Shown here piece by piece: positions 1 through 8,178 of a stretch of DNA of 64,000 bases. The notes beneath the pieces are model-generated. The model searched no databases and had not been told where the DNA came from. It saw only the letters and a list, made by a program, of their open reading frames with translations. Source of the DNA: Gp6-AA40 sp963741135 (GTDB lineage Bacteria; Acidobacteriota; Vicinamibacteria; Vicinamibacterales; UBA2999); contig CAVUHC010000006.1 of the NCBI GenBank assembly GCA_963741135.1, positions 186,001 to 250,000 on the forward strand, given 5' to 3'. The translations under genes were made by a program, and so were the position numbers. Each line of letters begins with the position of its first letter. Within the stretch, counting starts at the first letter, position 1.

Positions 1-1383
1 CATGGCGCGCGCGTGCTCGTCCTCGAAGCGCGGCCCACGCTCGGCGGTCGCGCGACGGCGTTCACCGACCCGGCGACGGGCGAGCGCGTGGACAACGGTC
101 AGCACGTCCTGCTCGGCTGTTATCGCGACACCTTCACGTTTCTTCGGCGGATTGGCGCCGCGGATCACGTGCACGTGCAGGATCGGCTCGCCGTCGACTT
201 CATCGATCGCGGCGGCCGCGCCTCGCGTCTCGCGTGCCCGTCGCTTGCGCCTCCTCTCAATCTGCTTGGCGGGCTGATGACGTGGCGCGCGCTTGGTTGG
301 CAGCGATCGACTCGCCGCCCTCCGCATGCGCGCAGCGATTCGTGAGTCACGCGGACCCGCAGGGTCGGCGCCGCACGAGTCGAGTGGAGGGCGGGGCTTT
401 ATGCCCGGCCAGGAGACCGTACGGCAATGGCTGACGCGTCACCATCAGACCCCTCGATTGATCGAGATGCTGTGGGAACCGCTTGCGGTCGCCGCGCTGA
501 ATCAGTCGATCGACGTCGCGGCCGCTGCGCCGTTCGCGCGCGTGTTCGCCGAAATGCTTGGCGGCGATTCGCGCGATGCCTCGCTTGCACTCCCGCTCAA
601 ACCGCTCGACGAGGTGTACGCGATCCCTGCACGAACATTCATCGAGAAGCACGGCGGGGAAGTGCGGACGAATGCGCCCGCGCGGATTCTTGTCGGCGGA
701 CCCACAGGGTCCGCCCCGCAGGCGTCGGTGACCAACTCTGCCTCCAGCGGCGCGGACCCTCTTGATTCGAGCGGCGCGGACCCTTTGGGTCCGCGAGTCG
801 TCGTGCGCGATGAAGTGCTTCAGGCTCCGGTGGTGATCTGTGCCGTCCCATGGTTCGCACTCTCCGAGGTATTTCCCGGACACCCGTCGCCCATTGGAGA
901 TACACTCGACGCTGCCGATGCCACCGACGCCTCATCGATCGTGACGGTCAACCTCTGGTTCGATCGCATCGTCACCGAGCGCATGCCGTTGTCGGCTTGC
1001 CGGGTCGGACGATGCAGTGGGTGTTCGACAAGCGCAGGGTGTTCGGAGAGCAGGCGTCGCACCTGTCGCTGGTGTCGAGTGGCGCCGACGCTGTCGTGTC
1101 GCGCGACGAACGACGAGTTGATCGCGCTTGCCGTATCGCGAGGTGAACGAGGCGCTTCCGTCGGCCCGGTCCGCCACCGTGAAGCGTGCCGTCGTCGTTC
1201 GCGAGAAGCGCGCGACCTTTTCCGTCGCGCCAGGGCAGCCGCCGCGCCCGGTGACGCGCACGGCGTCTGCACGGCCTGCTGCTGGCAGGTGATTGGATCG
1301 ACACGGGCCTGCCGGCTACCATCGAAAGCGCGGCGCGGAGCGGCCACATGGCCGCGGCCGCTGCGATTGACATGTCCAAATGA
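1..1383 (+). CDS. hpnE: Hydroxysqualene dehydroxylase HpnE, 5'-partial, frameshifted
   Basis: FAD-dependent enzyme that converts hydroxysqualene to squalene for hopanoid synthesis. The 5' end lies left of the window. Near the edge the protein reads VLVLEARPTLGGRA, the end of the FAD-binding Rossmann motif, then VDNGQHVLLGCY; the C-terminus has LLLAGDWIDTGLPATIESA, typical of the squalene-associated desaturase family. The frame changes near 295, 1000, 1100, 1132 and 1270, so no single frame spans it. Three GC palindromes at 351, 695 and 775 are translated in frame as extra peptides. The TGA overlaps the ATG of thiI (ATGA). A phytoene desaturase is the alternative, but the C-terminus favours HpnE. 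Confidence 0.82.
351..369. repeat. Degenerate GCGGACCC/GGGTCCGC palindrome inside hpnE
   Basis: GCGGACCC, loop GCA, then GGGTCGGC: 8-bp arms with one mismatch. It lies inside hpnE and is read as part of SRGPAGSAPHESSGG, a peptide that looks inserted between conserved blocks (RMRAAIRE and FMPGQETVRQW). It belongs with the perfect copies at 695 and 775. Confidence 0.6.
695..715. repeat. Perfect 9-bp-arm palindrome inside hpnE
   Basis: GGCGGACCC, loop ACA, GGGTCCGCC: perfect 9-bp arms. It is translated in frame as GGPTGSAP within hpnE, in a stretch with no resemblance to the core fold. Confidence 0.75.
775..795. repeat. Perfect 9-bp-arm palindrome inside hpnE (second copy)
   Basis: CGCGGACCC, loop TTT, GGGTCCGCG: perfect 9-bp arms. 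It is translated as GADPLGPR. A partial direct copy of its left half (GGCGCGGACCCT) occurs about 25 bases upstream, giving the duplicated peptide SSGADPL. Confidence 0.75.
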
Positions 1384-2616
1384 ACTCGATCGTCATTCAC
1401 TACCAGGAACTTGCGCTCAAGGGCAAGAACCGTCCGTGGTTCATCGGCCGGCTGGTCCGCAATCTCAGGCGGGCGCTCGCGGATCTCGACGTGGCCGAAG
1501 TGCGGGCGTTGATGGGACGCATCGAGGTGAAGCTCGGTCCTGGCACGAGCCGCGAGCAGGCGGGCGACCGCATTCGGCGGACGTTCGGCATCGCGAATTT
1601 CTCGTACGCGCGTCGGACCGCCCTCGATCTGGATGTGATCGCGCGCGCGATCCTCGGAGACCTCGCGGACCGCACCTGTCGCAGCTTTCGCGTCAGCGTA
1701 CGGCGCGCCGACAAGCGATTCCCGATGACCTCGCCGCAGGTCGAGCGTGAGGTCGGCGGGCAGATCAAGGCGGCTCGCGGATGGACGGTCGATCTTGACG
1801 ATGCCGAGCTCACGGTCCATGTCGAGCTGCTCACGCAACGAGGCGTTCTATTTCTTCGGGAAGGAGCGGGGACCTGGTGGACTTGCCCACCGGCACGGCC
1901 GGTCGCGTGACGTGCCTGCTCTCTGGCGGCATCGATTCGCCGGTGGCGGCTCACCGGATGATGAAGCGTGGCTGCGCTGTCAACTTCGTCCACTTCCACA
2001 GCTATCCGATCCTGTCGCGCGCGTCGATCGAGAAGGCGCGCGAGCTCGTGCGGCTGCTGACGACGTGGCAGCAGCGATCGCGTTTGTATCTGGTTGCATT
2101 CGGCGACATCCAGCAGCAGGTCGTGCTGGCCATTCCGGGCCCGATGCGCGTCATCGTCTATCGGCGGCTGATGCTGCGGATCGCCGAGAAGATCGCGCGC
2201 GCGCGCGGCGCAAAGGCGCTCGTCACGGGTGACGTCGTCGGCCAGGTTGCGTCGCAGACGCTCGAGAACCTGCAGGTGATCGGCAGCTGTCGCGACGCTG
2301 CCGCTGTTCCGGCCGCTGATCGGAATGGACAAGGAAGAAATCATGGCGGAGGCGCAGCAGCTCGGCAGCTATCCGATTTCCATCATTCCCGACCAGGACT
2401 GCTGCACGCTGTTCACCCCTCGCAATCCGCTGACGCGCGGACGGCTGGCGAACGTCGAAGCGGCCGAGCGCGCGTTGCCGATCGACGAACTGGTGGAGCG
2501 GGCGGTGGCCGAGCGCCGTCGTGGAAGAGTTCGAATTCCCCGCCGCTGGAGCCACCGTCAACCTCGCCGAAAACGATGCGGCGAAGGCGAGCAGTGATAC
2601 GATCCGAGGCTCGTAG
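1380..2616 (+). CDS. thiI: tRNA 4-thiouridine synthetase ThiI, frameshifted
   Basis: Adenylates tRNA for sulfur transfer to U8 and can supply sulfur for thiazole synthesis. The N-terminal ferredoxin-like/THUMP region starts MNSIVIHYQELALKGKNRPW; the PP-loop ATPase motif is LLSGGIDSPVAAHRM; the C-terminal half has DQDCCTLFTPRNPLTRG. No rhodanese domain follows, as in the shorter Bacillus-type enzymes. Single extra bases near 1835, 1882, 2288 and 2516 shift the frame; removing each restores a continuous protein ending with VEEFEFPAAGATVNLAEND and the TAG at 2614. The ATG overlaps the hpnE stop, implying co-translation. Confidence 0.88.
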
Positions 2617-2651
2617 GGCCGCGCGTTCGACCGGCCCATGAGAGGTGTGAC

Positions 2652-3740
2652 GTGGCACCAGCAAGCGGAGTTGCAACGGGGGAAGGTATCGGTCGGATCG
2701 AGTCGATCCTTGGCGACGAAGCGTCGCTGCTGACTCACCAGTGCCGCACGATTCCGCGCGAGAGCCTGCACCTGCCGGGGCCGGACTTCGTCGACCGAAT
2801 CCTCACGCCCACCGACCGGCCGCTGCGGGTGCTCGGCAGCCTGCAGTGGCTCTTCGAGACCGGACGGCTGTCGCGCACGGGCTACGTCTCCATCCTTCCG
2901 GTCGATCAGGGCATCGAGCATTCCGCGGGCGCGTCGTTCGCGCCGAACCCGCGCGTACTTCGATCCCGAGAACATCGTGAAGCTCGCGATCGAGGGGGGA
3001 TGCAACGCGGTCGCGTCGACGCTCGGCGTGCTCGGGTCGATCGCGCGACGGTACGCGCACCGGATTCCGTTCATCGTGAAGCTGAACCACAACGAGTTCA
3101 TCTCGTATCCGAATGCGTTCGACCAGATCCGTTTCGGCAGCGTGAAGCAGGCGTGGGACATGGGTGCGGCGGGCGTCGGCGCGACGATCTATTTCGGATC
3201 GGAAGAATCGAAGCGGCAGATCCAGGAAGTCACGGCGATGTTCCAGGAGGCCCACGAGCTGCGGCCTGTTCACCGTGCTGTGGTGCTACCTGCGCAACGC
3301 CGCCGTTCAAGACGAAGGAGGTGGACTATCACCTCGCCGCCGATCTGACCGGACAGGCCAATCATCTTGGCGTCACGCTCGAGGCCGACATCATCAAGCA
3401 GAAGCTGCCCGAGACCAACGGCGGCTACACCGCGCTCAACTTCGGCAAGACACACAAGTCCGTCTACTCGCAGCTGACGACCGACAATCCGATCGACTTG
3501 ACGCGATATCAGCTCGCGAACTGCTACATGGGGCGCGCGCCGCTCATCAACTCCGGCGGCGCATCGTCCGGCGAAACCGATCTCAAGGAAGCCGTGCGCA
3601 CCGCCGTCATCAACAAGCGGGCGGGTGGAACGGGCCTCATTTCGGGTCGGAAGGCGTTTCAGCGGCCGATGAAGGAAGGCGTCGGGCTACTGAACGCGAT
3701 CCAGGACGTCTACCTGACGAAGGAAGTCACGATCGCCTGA
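2652..3740 (+). CDS. fbaB: Class I fructose-bisphosphate aldolase FbaB, frameshifted
   Basis: Schiff-base aldolase of the DhnA/FbaB type, cleaving fructose 1,6-bisphosphate in glycolysis. The sequence matches the E. coli FbaB pattern closely: LSRTGYVSILPVDQGIEHSA, YAHRIPFIVKLNHNE, ATIYFGSEESKRQIQEVTAM, LTGQANHLG, QLANCYMGRAPLINSGGA and ISGRKAFQRP. GTG at 2652 is preceded by GAGAGGTG. Extra single bases near 2951, 3261 and 3304 shift the frame, and removing them restores the family length of about 360 residues. The stop overlaps the convergent Nudix gene by 14 bases, with no terminator between them. Confidence 0.9.
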   Translation: MAPASGVATGEGIGRIESILGDEASLLTHQCRTIPRESLHLPGPDFVDRILTPTDRPLRVLGSLQWLFETGRLSRTGYVSILPVDQGIEHSAGASFAPNPRVLRSREHREARDRGGMQRGRVDARRARVDRATVRAPDSVHREAEPQRVHLVSECVRPDPFRQREAGVGHGCGGRRRDDLFRIGRIEAADPGSHGDVPGGPRAAACSPCCGATCATPPFKTKEVDYHLAADLTGQANHLGVTLEADIIKQKLPETNGGYTALNFGKTHKSVYSQLTTDNPIDLTRYQLANCYMGRAPLINSGGASSGETDLKEAVRTAVINKRAGGTGLISGRKAFQRPMKEGVGLLNAIQDVYLTKEVTIA

Positions 3741-4264
3741 GACTGCTCTTCAAGAATTCCTCGAGCGCATCCTTCGTACTCCGGAACGCCAGCTCGTCCC
3801 ACGGGATCCGTTCCGGCTCGAACAACTGCGCTTCGAGCCCCTCGTCATCGCAGGCGAGACAGCCGCCAATCGACGTTGCCGCGAAGGCAATGATGATCAC
3901 CGCGACTCCCGGGTAGGAATAGACGTTGACCAGACGGTCGAGACGGATGTCGAGGCCGCACTCCTCGCGTGCCTCGCGCAGCGCCGCGTCTTCGACGGTT
4001 TCTCCGCGGTCGATGAAGCCACCCGGAAACACCCACTTACCGTAGCCTGGCTCGATCGCTCGCTTCACCAGAACGACGCGCCCGCGCTCGTCGGTGATGA
4101 TCGTGCCGACCGCGACCTTCGGGTCGATGTAGTGCACGAAGTTGCATCGCGAGCAGACGAGGCGCGCCGGCTCGGTCGCCTTGAGCAGTCGTGATTCGAG
4201 CGTGCCGCCGCACTGCTGGGCAGAACCGGAAGGCCGCATTGAACACCGTATAATCTTGCTTCAT
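3727..4264 (-). CDS. NUDIX hydrolase with N-terminal zinc ribbon
   Basis: Nucleoside-diphosphate-X pyrophosphohydrolase. The Nudix box is GFIDRGETVEDAALREAREE followed by CGL, a full match to GX5EX7REUXEEXGU. An N-terminal zinc ribbon is visible as CGGTLESR then LVCSRCNFVHYIDP; its first Cys pair (FCP) is in another frame, so one indel near 4216 is inferred and the start is placed at ATG 4264. This places it in the NudC-like ADP-ribose/NADH pyrophosphatase group, substrate unproven. The start overlaps the divergent def start, so both are probably read from the same short promoter region. The C-terminus overlaps fbaB. Confidence 0.82.
4249..4254 (+). promoter_or_regulatory. -10 box (TATAAT) close to the def start
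   Basis: A perfect TATAAT lies 8 bases upstream of the def ATG at 4263, so transcription would begin almost at the start codon (leaderless or near-leaderless). No convincing -35 is seen. Confidence 0.45.
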
Positions 4265-4790
4265 GTCCATTCTGAAAGTCGCGCGCATGGGCCACCCGGT
4301 CCTGCGTGAGCGCGCGCGGCCCCTCGACAAGTCCGACCTCAAGAGCGCGGTCGTTCAGAAGCTGATCGACGACATGATCGACACGATGCACGAGTACCAC
4401 GGCGTCGGTCTTGCGGGACCCCAGGTGCACGAAGGACTGCGCCTGTTCGTCGCACTTCTGGATGATGAGCCCGACTCGAAGAGCCCGGCGGTCGTCGTCA
4501 TCAACCCCGAGATCATTCCCAATACACAGGCGACCGAGGAAGGATGGGAAGGCTGCCTCAGCATCCCCGACATCCGCGGAATGGTGCCGCGCTACACGGA
4601 CATCACCCTGAAGGCGATCGACCGCGACGGCCGCAGCGTCGATCTGAAATTGAAGAACTTCGCCGCGCGTGTCGCGCAGCACGAGACCGATCACCTGGAC
4701 GGCGTGCTGTTCTTCGATCGGATGAAGTCGATGCAGTCGCTCACGTTCCTGGATGAGTACTCACGGTTCTGGGCCAAGGATGAGGACTAG
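4263..4790 (+). CDS. def: Peptide deformylase
   Basis: Removes the N-formyl group from new polypeptides. All three metal-site motifs are present: GVGLAGPQV (motif 1, Gly for the usual second Ala), EGCLS (motif 2, metal-binding Cys) and QHETDHLDG (motif 3, HExxH). The 175-residue length is normal and the frame is intact. The ATG overlaps the divergent Nudix start and follows a close TATAAT. The stop is directly followed by the inverted repeat at 4793. Confidence 0.95.
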   Translation: MSILKVARMGHPVLRERARPLDKSDLKSAVVQKLIDDMIDTMHEYHGVGLAGPQVHEGLRLFVALLDDEPDSKSPAVVVINPEIIPNTQATEEGWEGCLSIPDIRGMVPRYTDITLKAIDRDGRSVDLKLKNFAARVAQHETDHLDGVLFFDRMKSMQSLTFLDEYSRFWAKDED

Positions 4791-4792
4791 GA

Positions 4793-4883
4793 CAACCCCC
4801 AACGCCCAACCTCCAACTCCCAAGACGACGTCGCGCTGCGATACCAAGCTCCTTGGGAGTTGGGAATTGGGAGTTGGGGATTG
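4793..4883. repeat. Intergenic inverted repeat with tandem CCAACTCCC-type arms
   Basis: The left arm (4793-4824) ends CCAACTCCCAAG; the right arm (4852-4883) begins CTTGGGAGTTGG, a perfect 12-bp pairing that continues with scattered mismatches over about 32 bp. Each arm is a degenerate tandem of a 6-9 base unit (CAACTCC / GGGAGTT). The same element occurs at 14451-14520, and a single arm at 29357-29385. The right arm ends in a TTG that may start the SDR gene. Confidence 0.85.
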
Positions 4884-5639
4884 AGAGGCTCGCTCGTAAC
4901 GGGCGGCGGCCGCGGAATCGGCCGCGCAATTGCCCTGGCGCTTGGAGGGCCGGGGACCTCCGTTGCGATTGCCGGGCGGACGCGCTCGCAGCTCGAGTCG
5001 ACGGCCCTCGAGCTGGACGCCGCCGGCGCCCGCGCCATTCCACTTGAGATGGATGTCACGAGCGAGCAATCCGTGGCGCGCGCGATCGACAAGCTGCGCG
5101 CGGACATGGCTCAACTCGACGTGCTCGTCAACAACGCCGGCGTGGGCGGGGGAGAACCGGTGGCCGGCTCCGACGTCGAGAGGTGGCGCCGGACGATCGA
5201 TACGAACCTGACGGGCACCTACCTCGTGACTCGCGGCGTGCTTCCTCTGATGCGTCCAGGCGGCCGGGTCATCAATCTTTCATCTGTCCTGGGGCGATTC
5301 GGTGTGCCCGGTTACACCGCGTACTGCGCCTCGAAGCACGCGGTCATCGGCTTCACGCGCGCGCTCGCGCTGGAGCTGGCGCCGCAACAGATCACCGTGA
5401 ACGCAGTGTGTCCCGGCTGGGTGGATACAGAGATGGCGCAGCAGGGAATGCGCCAAGGCGCGGCGGCCACGGGGAAGACCTTCGAGCAGTTTCGCGAGTC
5501 GGCGATCGGCGCCGTGCCGATTAAACGCATCATTCAGCCTGAAGAGGTCGCGACGCTCGTCGCCTTCCTGGCATCACCAGCCGCCTCCGCCATCACCGGT
5601 CAGACCTACAACATCTGCGGCGGCCAGACCATGGATTAG
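4881..5639 (+). CDS. SDR-family oxidoreductase (FabG-like)
   Basis: Short-chain dehydrogenase/reductase with the cofactor motif TGGGRGIGRA near the N-terminus, NNAGVG, and the catalytic Ser with YxxxK (INLSSVLGRFG, then YTAYCASKHA). The C-terminus GQTYNICGGQTMD fits the 3-oxoacyl reductase-like subgroup; the substrate is not determined. There is no ATG at the expected N-terminus. The most likely start is TTG at 4881, the last codon of the upstream inverted repeat, giving LRGSLVTGGG. An earlier TTG at 4860 would put the repeat arm into the protein. The frame is intact. Confidence 0.85.
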   Translation: MRGSLVTGGGRGIGRAIALALGGPGTSVAIAGRTRSQLESTALELDAAGARAIPLEMDVTSEQSVARAIDKLRADMAQLDVLVNNAGVGGGEPVAGSDVERWRRTIDTNLTGTYLVTRGVLPLMRPGGRVINLSSVLGRFGVPGYTAYCASKHAVIGFTRALALELAPQQITVNAVCPGWVDTEMAQQGMRQGAAATGKTFEQFRESAIGAVPIKRIIQPEEVATLVAFLASPAASAITGQTYNICGGQTMD

Positions 5640-5640
5640 C

Positions 5641-5751
5641 AATTGGTGATTGGTGATTTGTGGAGCGAAGCTTCGCGGCCAAACGACCAAATCGCGAACG
5701 GCGAGCGTCATAGAATCACCAATCACCAATCACTAATCACTAATCACAAAT
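5641..5751. repeat. Inverted tandem repeat pair, ATTGGTGATTGGTGATT type
   Basis: The left copy (5641-5660) is two ATTGGTGAT units; the right copy (5714-5751) is a run of AATCACCAATCACC units in inverse orientation. About 50 unrelated bases separate them. The right copy runs straight into the TATAAT upstream of thyX. Confidence 0.8.
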
Positions 5752-5756
5752 ATAAT
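5751..5756 (+). promoter_or_regulatory. -10 box (TATAAT) at the edge of the repeat, upstream of thyX
   Basis: A perfect TATAAT directly follows the AATCAC repeat arm and lies 12 bases upstream of the thyX GTG. No -35 hexamer is evident in the repeat. Like def, this suggests a very short leader. Confidence 0.4.
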
Positions 5757-5768
5757 TTCCTCACTCCC

Positions 5769-7304
5769 GTGCTCGTCACAGAACCACCGAAGATCACACT
5801 CCGAAACGCGCCCATCACGCCGTTCGACGGCGCAATCGCCGCTGCACGCACGTGTTACTCGCCGCGCGTGATCGCCGCGGCTGAAGTCACCGAGAAGCAG
5901 CGCGACACGATCGGCGCGCTCACGTTCGACGCCGGGCATCACACGGTCTACCAGCACGCGAGCTTCGAGTTCGGGCTCGAAAACATCTCGCGCCAGTTCG
6001 TCTGGACCTTCCTGCACTCGTATCCCTTCTACAACTCAGAGCAGTCCAGCCAGCGCTACGTCAAGCTGAAGGAACCTCGCGCCTTTGTACCGCCGATCTC
6101 CGGCGAGGCGCTCCATGTCTACGAGTCGGCGATTGTTCGCGCGTGGGACCGCTATGCCGAGCTCTCGGCGCTCCTGAAGGACGACGCCTTCGGAATTCTC
6201 AAGGAACTGCGCTACGTCAGGCCGACGACGACGCCTGAACGGCTGAAGCAGATCGAGCGCGATTCCGAAAAGCGCGCGATTGAAACGGCGCGATACGTGA
6301 TTCCGATCGCCGCGTTCACCTCGATGGTGCACACGATATCCGGCATCGTCCTCCACCGCCTCTACCGCATGGTCAACACCGGCGACTCGCCGTACGAGAC
6401 GCGCATGGTGATCGGCGAGATGGTGCGTCTGGTGAAGGAATGTGATCCCTTCTTCTTCGAGAAGGTCGGTCTCGGCCCGATCGACGGTGACGATGTGCCG
6501 GAGGGACGATTCCCGAGTCCGCGCGGCAACGGTGACCGGTACGCCGCGGCATTCGATGCGCGGTTGAACGGCCGGTGGTCCCGCCTGCGCGATGCGTCGC
6601 CGGAGGCGGAAGAAATCATCGCGGACTCGGTGCGGTCGGTGTTCGGCCTTACGCAGGCCGACATGAGCGATGACGAAGCGCTCGACCGGGTGATGAACCC
6701 GGCGCAGAATCGCTATCGTCTTGACGTCCTCGACGTTTCGCATCACTCGCCGCTGATGCGATCGCTGCACCACGCGACCTATGTCTTCGAGAAGCGGCTG
6801 AGCCACACGGCCGACTCGCAGGATCAGCGTCATCGCATGGTGCCCGCGTCCCGCCCCCTGATGACGTTCACGGACACGGCGGCGCCTGACTACATCACCC
6901 CGCGGCTGATCGCATCGAATCCTCGCGCGCGTGCCGTGTATGACTGCGCGATGCGCGACGCGTGGACCGCGAAGAACCGGCTGCTGGATCTCGGCGTGCC
7001 GCTCGAGTTCGCCTTGTACGTCCTGCCCAACGCGAAGACGCTGCGTTTCGTCGAGTCGGGATCGCTGCTTGCGCTGCTCCACAAGTGGACGCTGCGCACC
7101 TGCTTCAACGCGCAGGAGGAAATCTTCCTCGCGTCGATGGACGAGGTGGATCAGGTCCGCGCGGCGCATCCGCGCATCGGACGGCACATCGGTCCGCCGT
7201 GCGTCATTCGCAACGGGCTTGTATCGCCGCGCTGCACCGAGGGAACCCATTTCTGCGGCGTTCCCGTCTGGCGCGACTTCCCCGCGGTGGTCAGACGGCT
7301 GTAG
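5769..7304 (+). CDS. thyX: FAD-dependent thymidylate synthase, double-length ThyX
   Basis: Flavin-dependent dUMP methylation. The protein has 511 residues, about twice canonical ThyX, with two related halves. The first half has SRQFVWTFLHSYPFYNSEQ then SSQRYV, matching the substrate-binding NExSxRY part but lacking the adjacent RHR. The second half has DSQDQRHRMVPASRP, matching the RHR part. The signature residues therefore appear split between halves. GTG at 5769 gives VLVTEPPKITLRNAP; an upstream in-frame extension would run into the repeat. The frame is intact. No thyA is visible in the window. Confidence 0.85.
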   Translation: MLVTEPPKITLRNAPITPFDGAIAAARTCYSPRVIAAAEVTEKQRDTIGALTFDAGHHTVYQHASFEFGLENISRQFVWTFLHSYPFYNSEQSSQRYVKLKEPRAFVPPISGEALHVYESAIVRAWDRYAELSALLKDDAFGILKELRYVRPTTTPERLKQIERDSEKRAIETARYVIPIAAFTSMVHTISGIVLHRLYRMVNTGDSPYETRMVIGEMVRLVKECDPFFFEKVGLGPIDGDDVPEGRFPSPRGNGDRYAAAFDARLNGRWSRLRDASPEAEEIIADSVRSVFGLTQADMSDDEALDRVMNPAQNRYRLDVLDVSHHSPLMRSLHHATYVFEKRLSHTADSQDQRHRMVPASRPLMTFTDTAAPDYITPRLIASNPRARAVYDCAMRDAWTAKNRLLDLGVPLEFALYVLPNAKTLRFVESGSLLALLHKWTLRTCFNAQEEIFLASMDEVDQVRAAHPRIGRHIGPPCVIRNGLVSPRCTEGTHFCGVPVWRDFPAVVRRL

Positions 7305-7316
7305 GCTGTCGCTTAC

Positions 7317-7490
7317 AAGTCGAAAGTGCGAAGTTGAAAGTGGAAAAGTAAGGACAAAGTGCATCGAGCCTTGGTCCGCGGTTTGCCCGCGATTCTCGAC
7401 ACAGGCCTTCGAGTCATAGTTCCTTGGCCGAGCGCGGCCGTCATACTTTCAACTTACTTCGTCGACTTCCAACTTTGAACTTTCCAACTT
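7317..7490. repeat. Spaced inverted repeat, AAGTTGAAAGT / ACTTTCAACTT type
   Basis: The left copy (7317-7361) is a tandem of GAAAGT/AAGTTG units; the right copy (7444-7490) is the inverse (ACTTTCAACTT, CCAACTTTGAACTTTCC). About 80 non-repetitive bases separate them. The right copy ends on the TTG that may start the next gene. Confidence 0.75.
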
Positions 7491-8178
7491 GCATGTCGTG
7501 ATCCTTGCCTGGCTGGTTCACCTCTACACCGCGAGCAGCGCGGTTCTTGCGTTCCTTGCCACGCGCGCCATCTTCGAGTATCGCTTCCGTGACGCGTTCT
7601 TCTGGTTTGCGGCAGCGATCGTCCTCGACGCCACCGACGGCGTGCTCGCGCGCGCCGCTCGTGTGTCTCACCGCATTCCCTGGTTCAACGGCGCAAAGCT
7701 CGACGACATCGTTGACTACCTCACGTATGTGTTCGTGCCGGCGTTGTTCGTCTGGCGATCGCTGCTCGTCCCCGACGCATGGACGCTGCCGGTGACGGGC
7801 GCTATGCTGCTCTCGAGCGCGTACGGGTTCAACCGCGAAGACGCGAAGACCAGCGACCATTTCTTCACGGGATTCCCGTCCTACTGGAACATCGTGGTGT
7901 TCTATCTCTTTGTCATGCGTCTGACGCCGCAGGTCAACGCGATGGTGCTCCTCGGTCTGGCCGCGCTCGTCTTCGTCCCGATCAGGTATCTCTATCCGTC
8001 GCGTACGCCGAGATGGCGCGGTATGACACTCGCTCTCGGGATCGTCTGGGGCATCGTGATGCTCGCGATGCTGTGGCAGCTACCAGTGGTTTCAGGGGTC
8101 CTGTTGTGGGCGTCGTTTGTATTTCCTCTCTACTACGTGACCCTGTCGGTCGCGATTGGGCGGTCGTCGCCCGCATGA
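7489..8178 (+). CDS. pcs: CDP-alcohol phosphatidyltransferase, probable phosphatidylcholine synthase
   Basis: Integral membrane enzyme with the CDP-OH-P signature: DATDGVLARAARV, then GAKLDDIVDYLTYVF, that is DG-x2-AR-x(n)-G-x3-D-x3-D. The long AR-to-G spacing, FFTGFPSYWNIVVFYLF and the hydrophobic C-terminus fit bacterial phosphatidylcholine synthase, which condenses choline with CDP-diacylglycerol. About eight hydrophobic segments are visible. The start is TTG 7489 or GTG 7498, both at the end of the upstream repeat. The stop overlaps the MBL hydrolase start (ATGA). Another phosphatidyltransferase of the same fold is possible. Confidence 0.78.
   Translation: MHVVILAWLVHLYTASSAVLAFLATRAIFEYRFRDAFFWFAAAIVLDATDGVLARAARVSHRIPWFNGAKLDDIVDYLTYVFVPALFVWRSLLVPDAWTLPVTGAMLLSSAYGFNREDAKTSDHFFTGFPSYWNIVVFYLFVMRLTPQVNAMVLLGLAALVFVPIRYLYPSRTPRWRGMTLALGIVWGIVMLAMLWQLPVVSGVLLWASFVFPLYYVTLSVAIGRSSPA

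Noticed and set aside
1380..3740. Programmed frameshifting in thiI and fbaB
   Set aside because: Shifts occur at several different, non-slippery sites per gene and each restores homology only by removing one base; the same happens in many unrelated genes.
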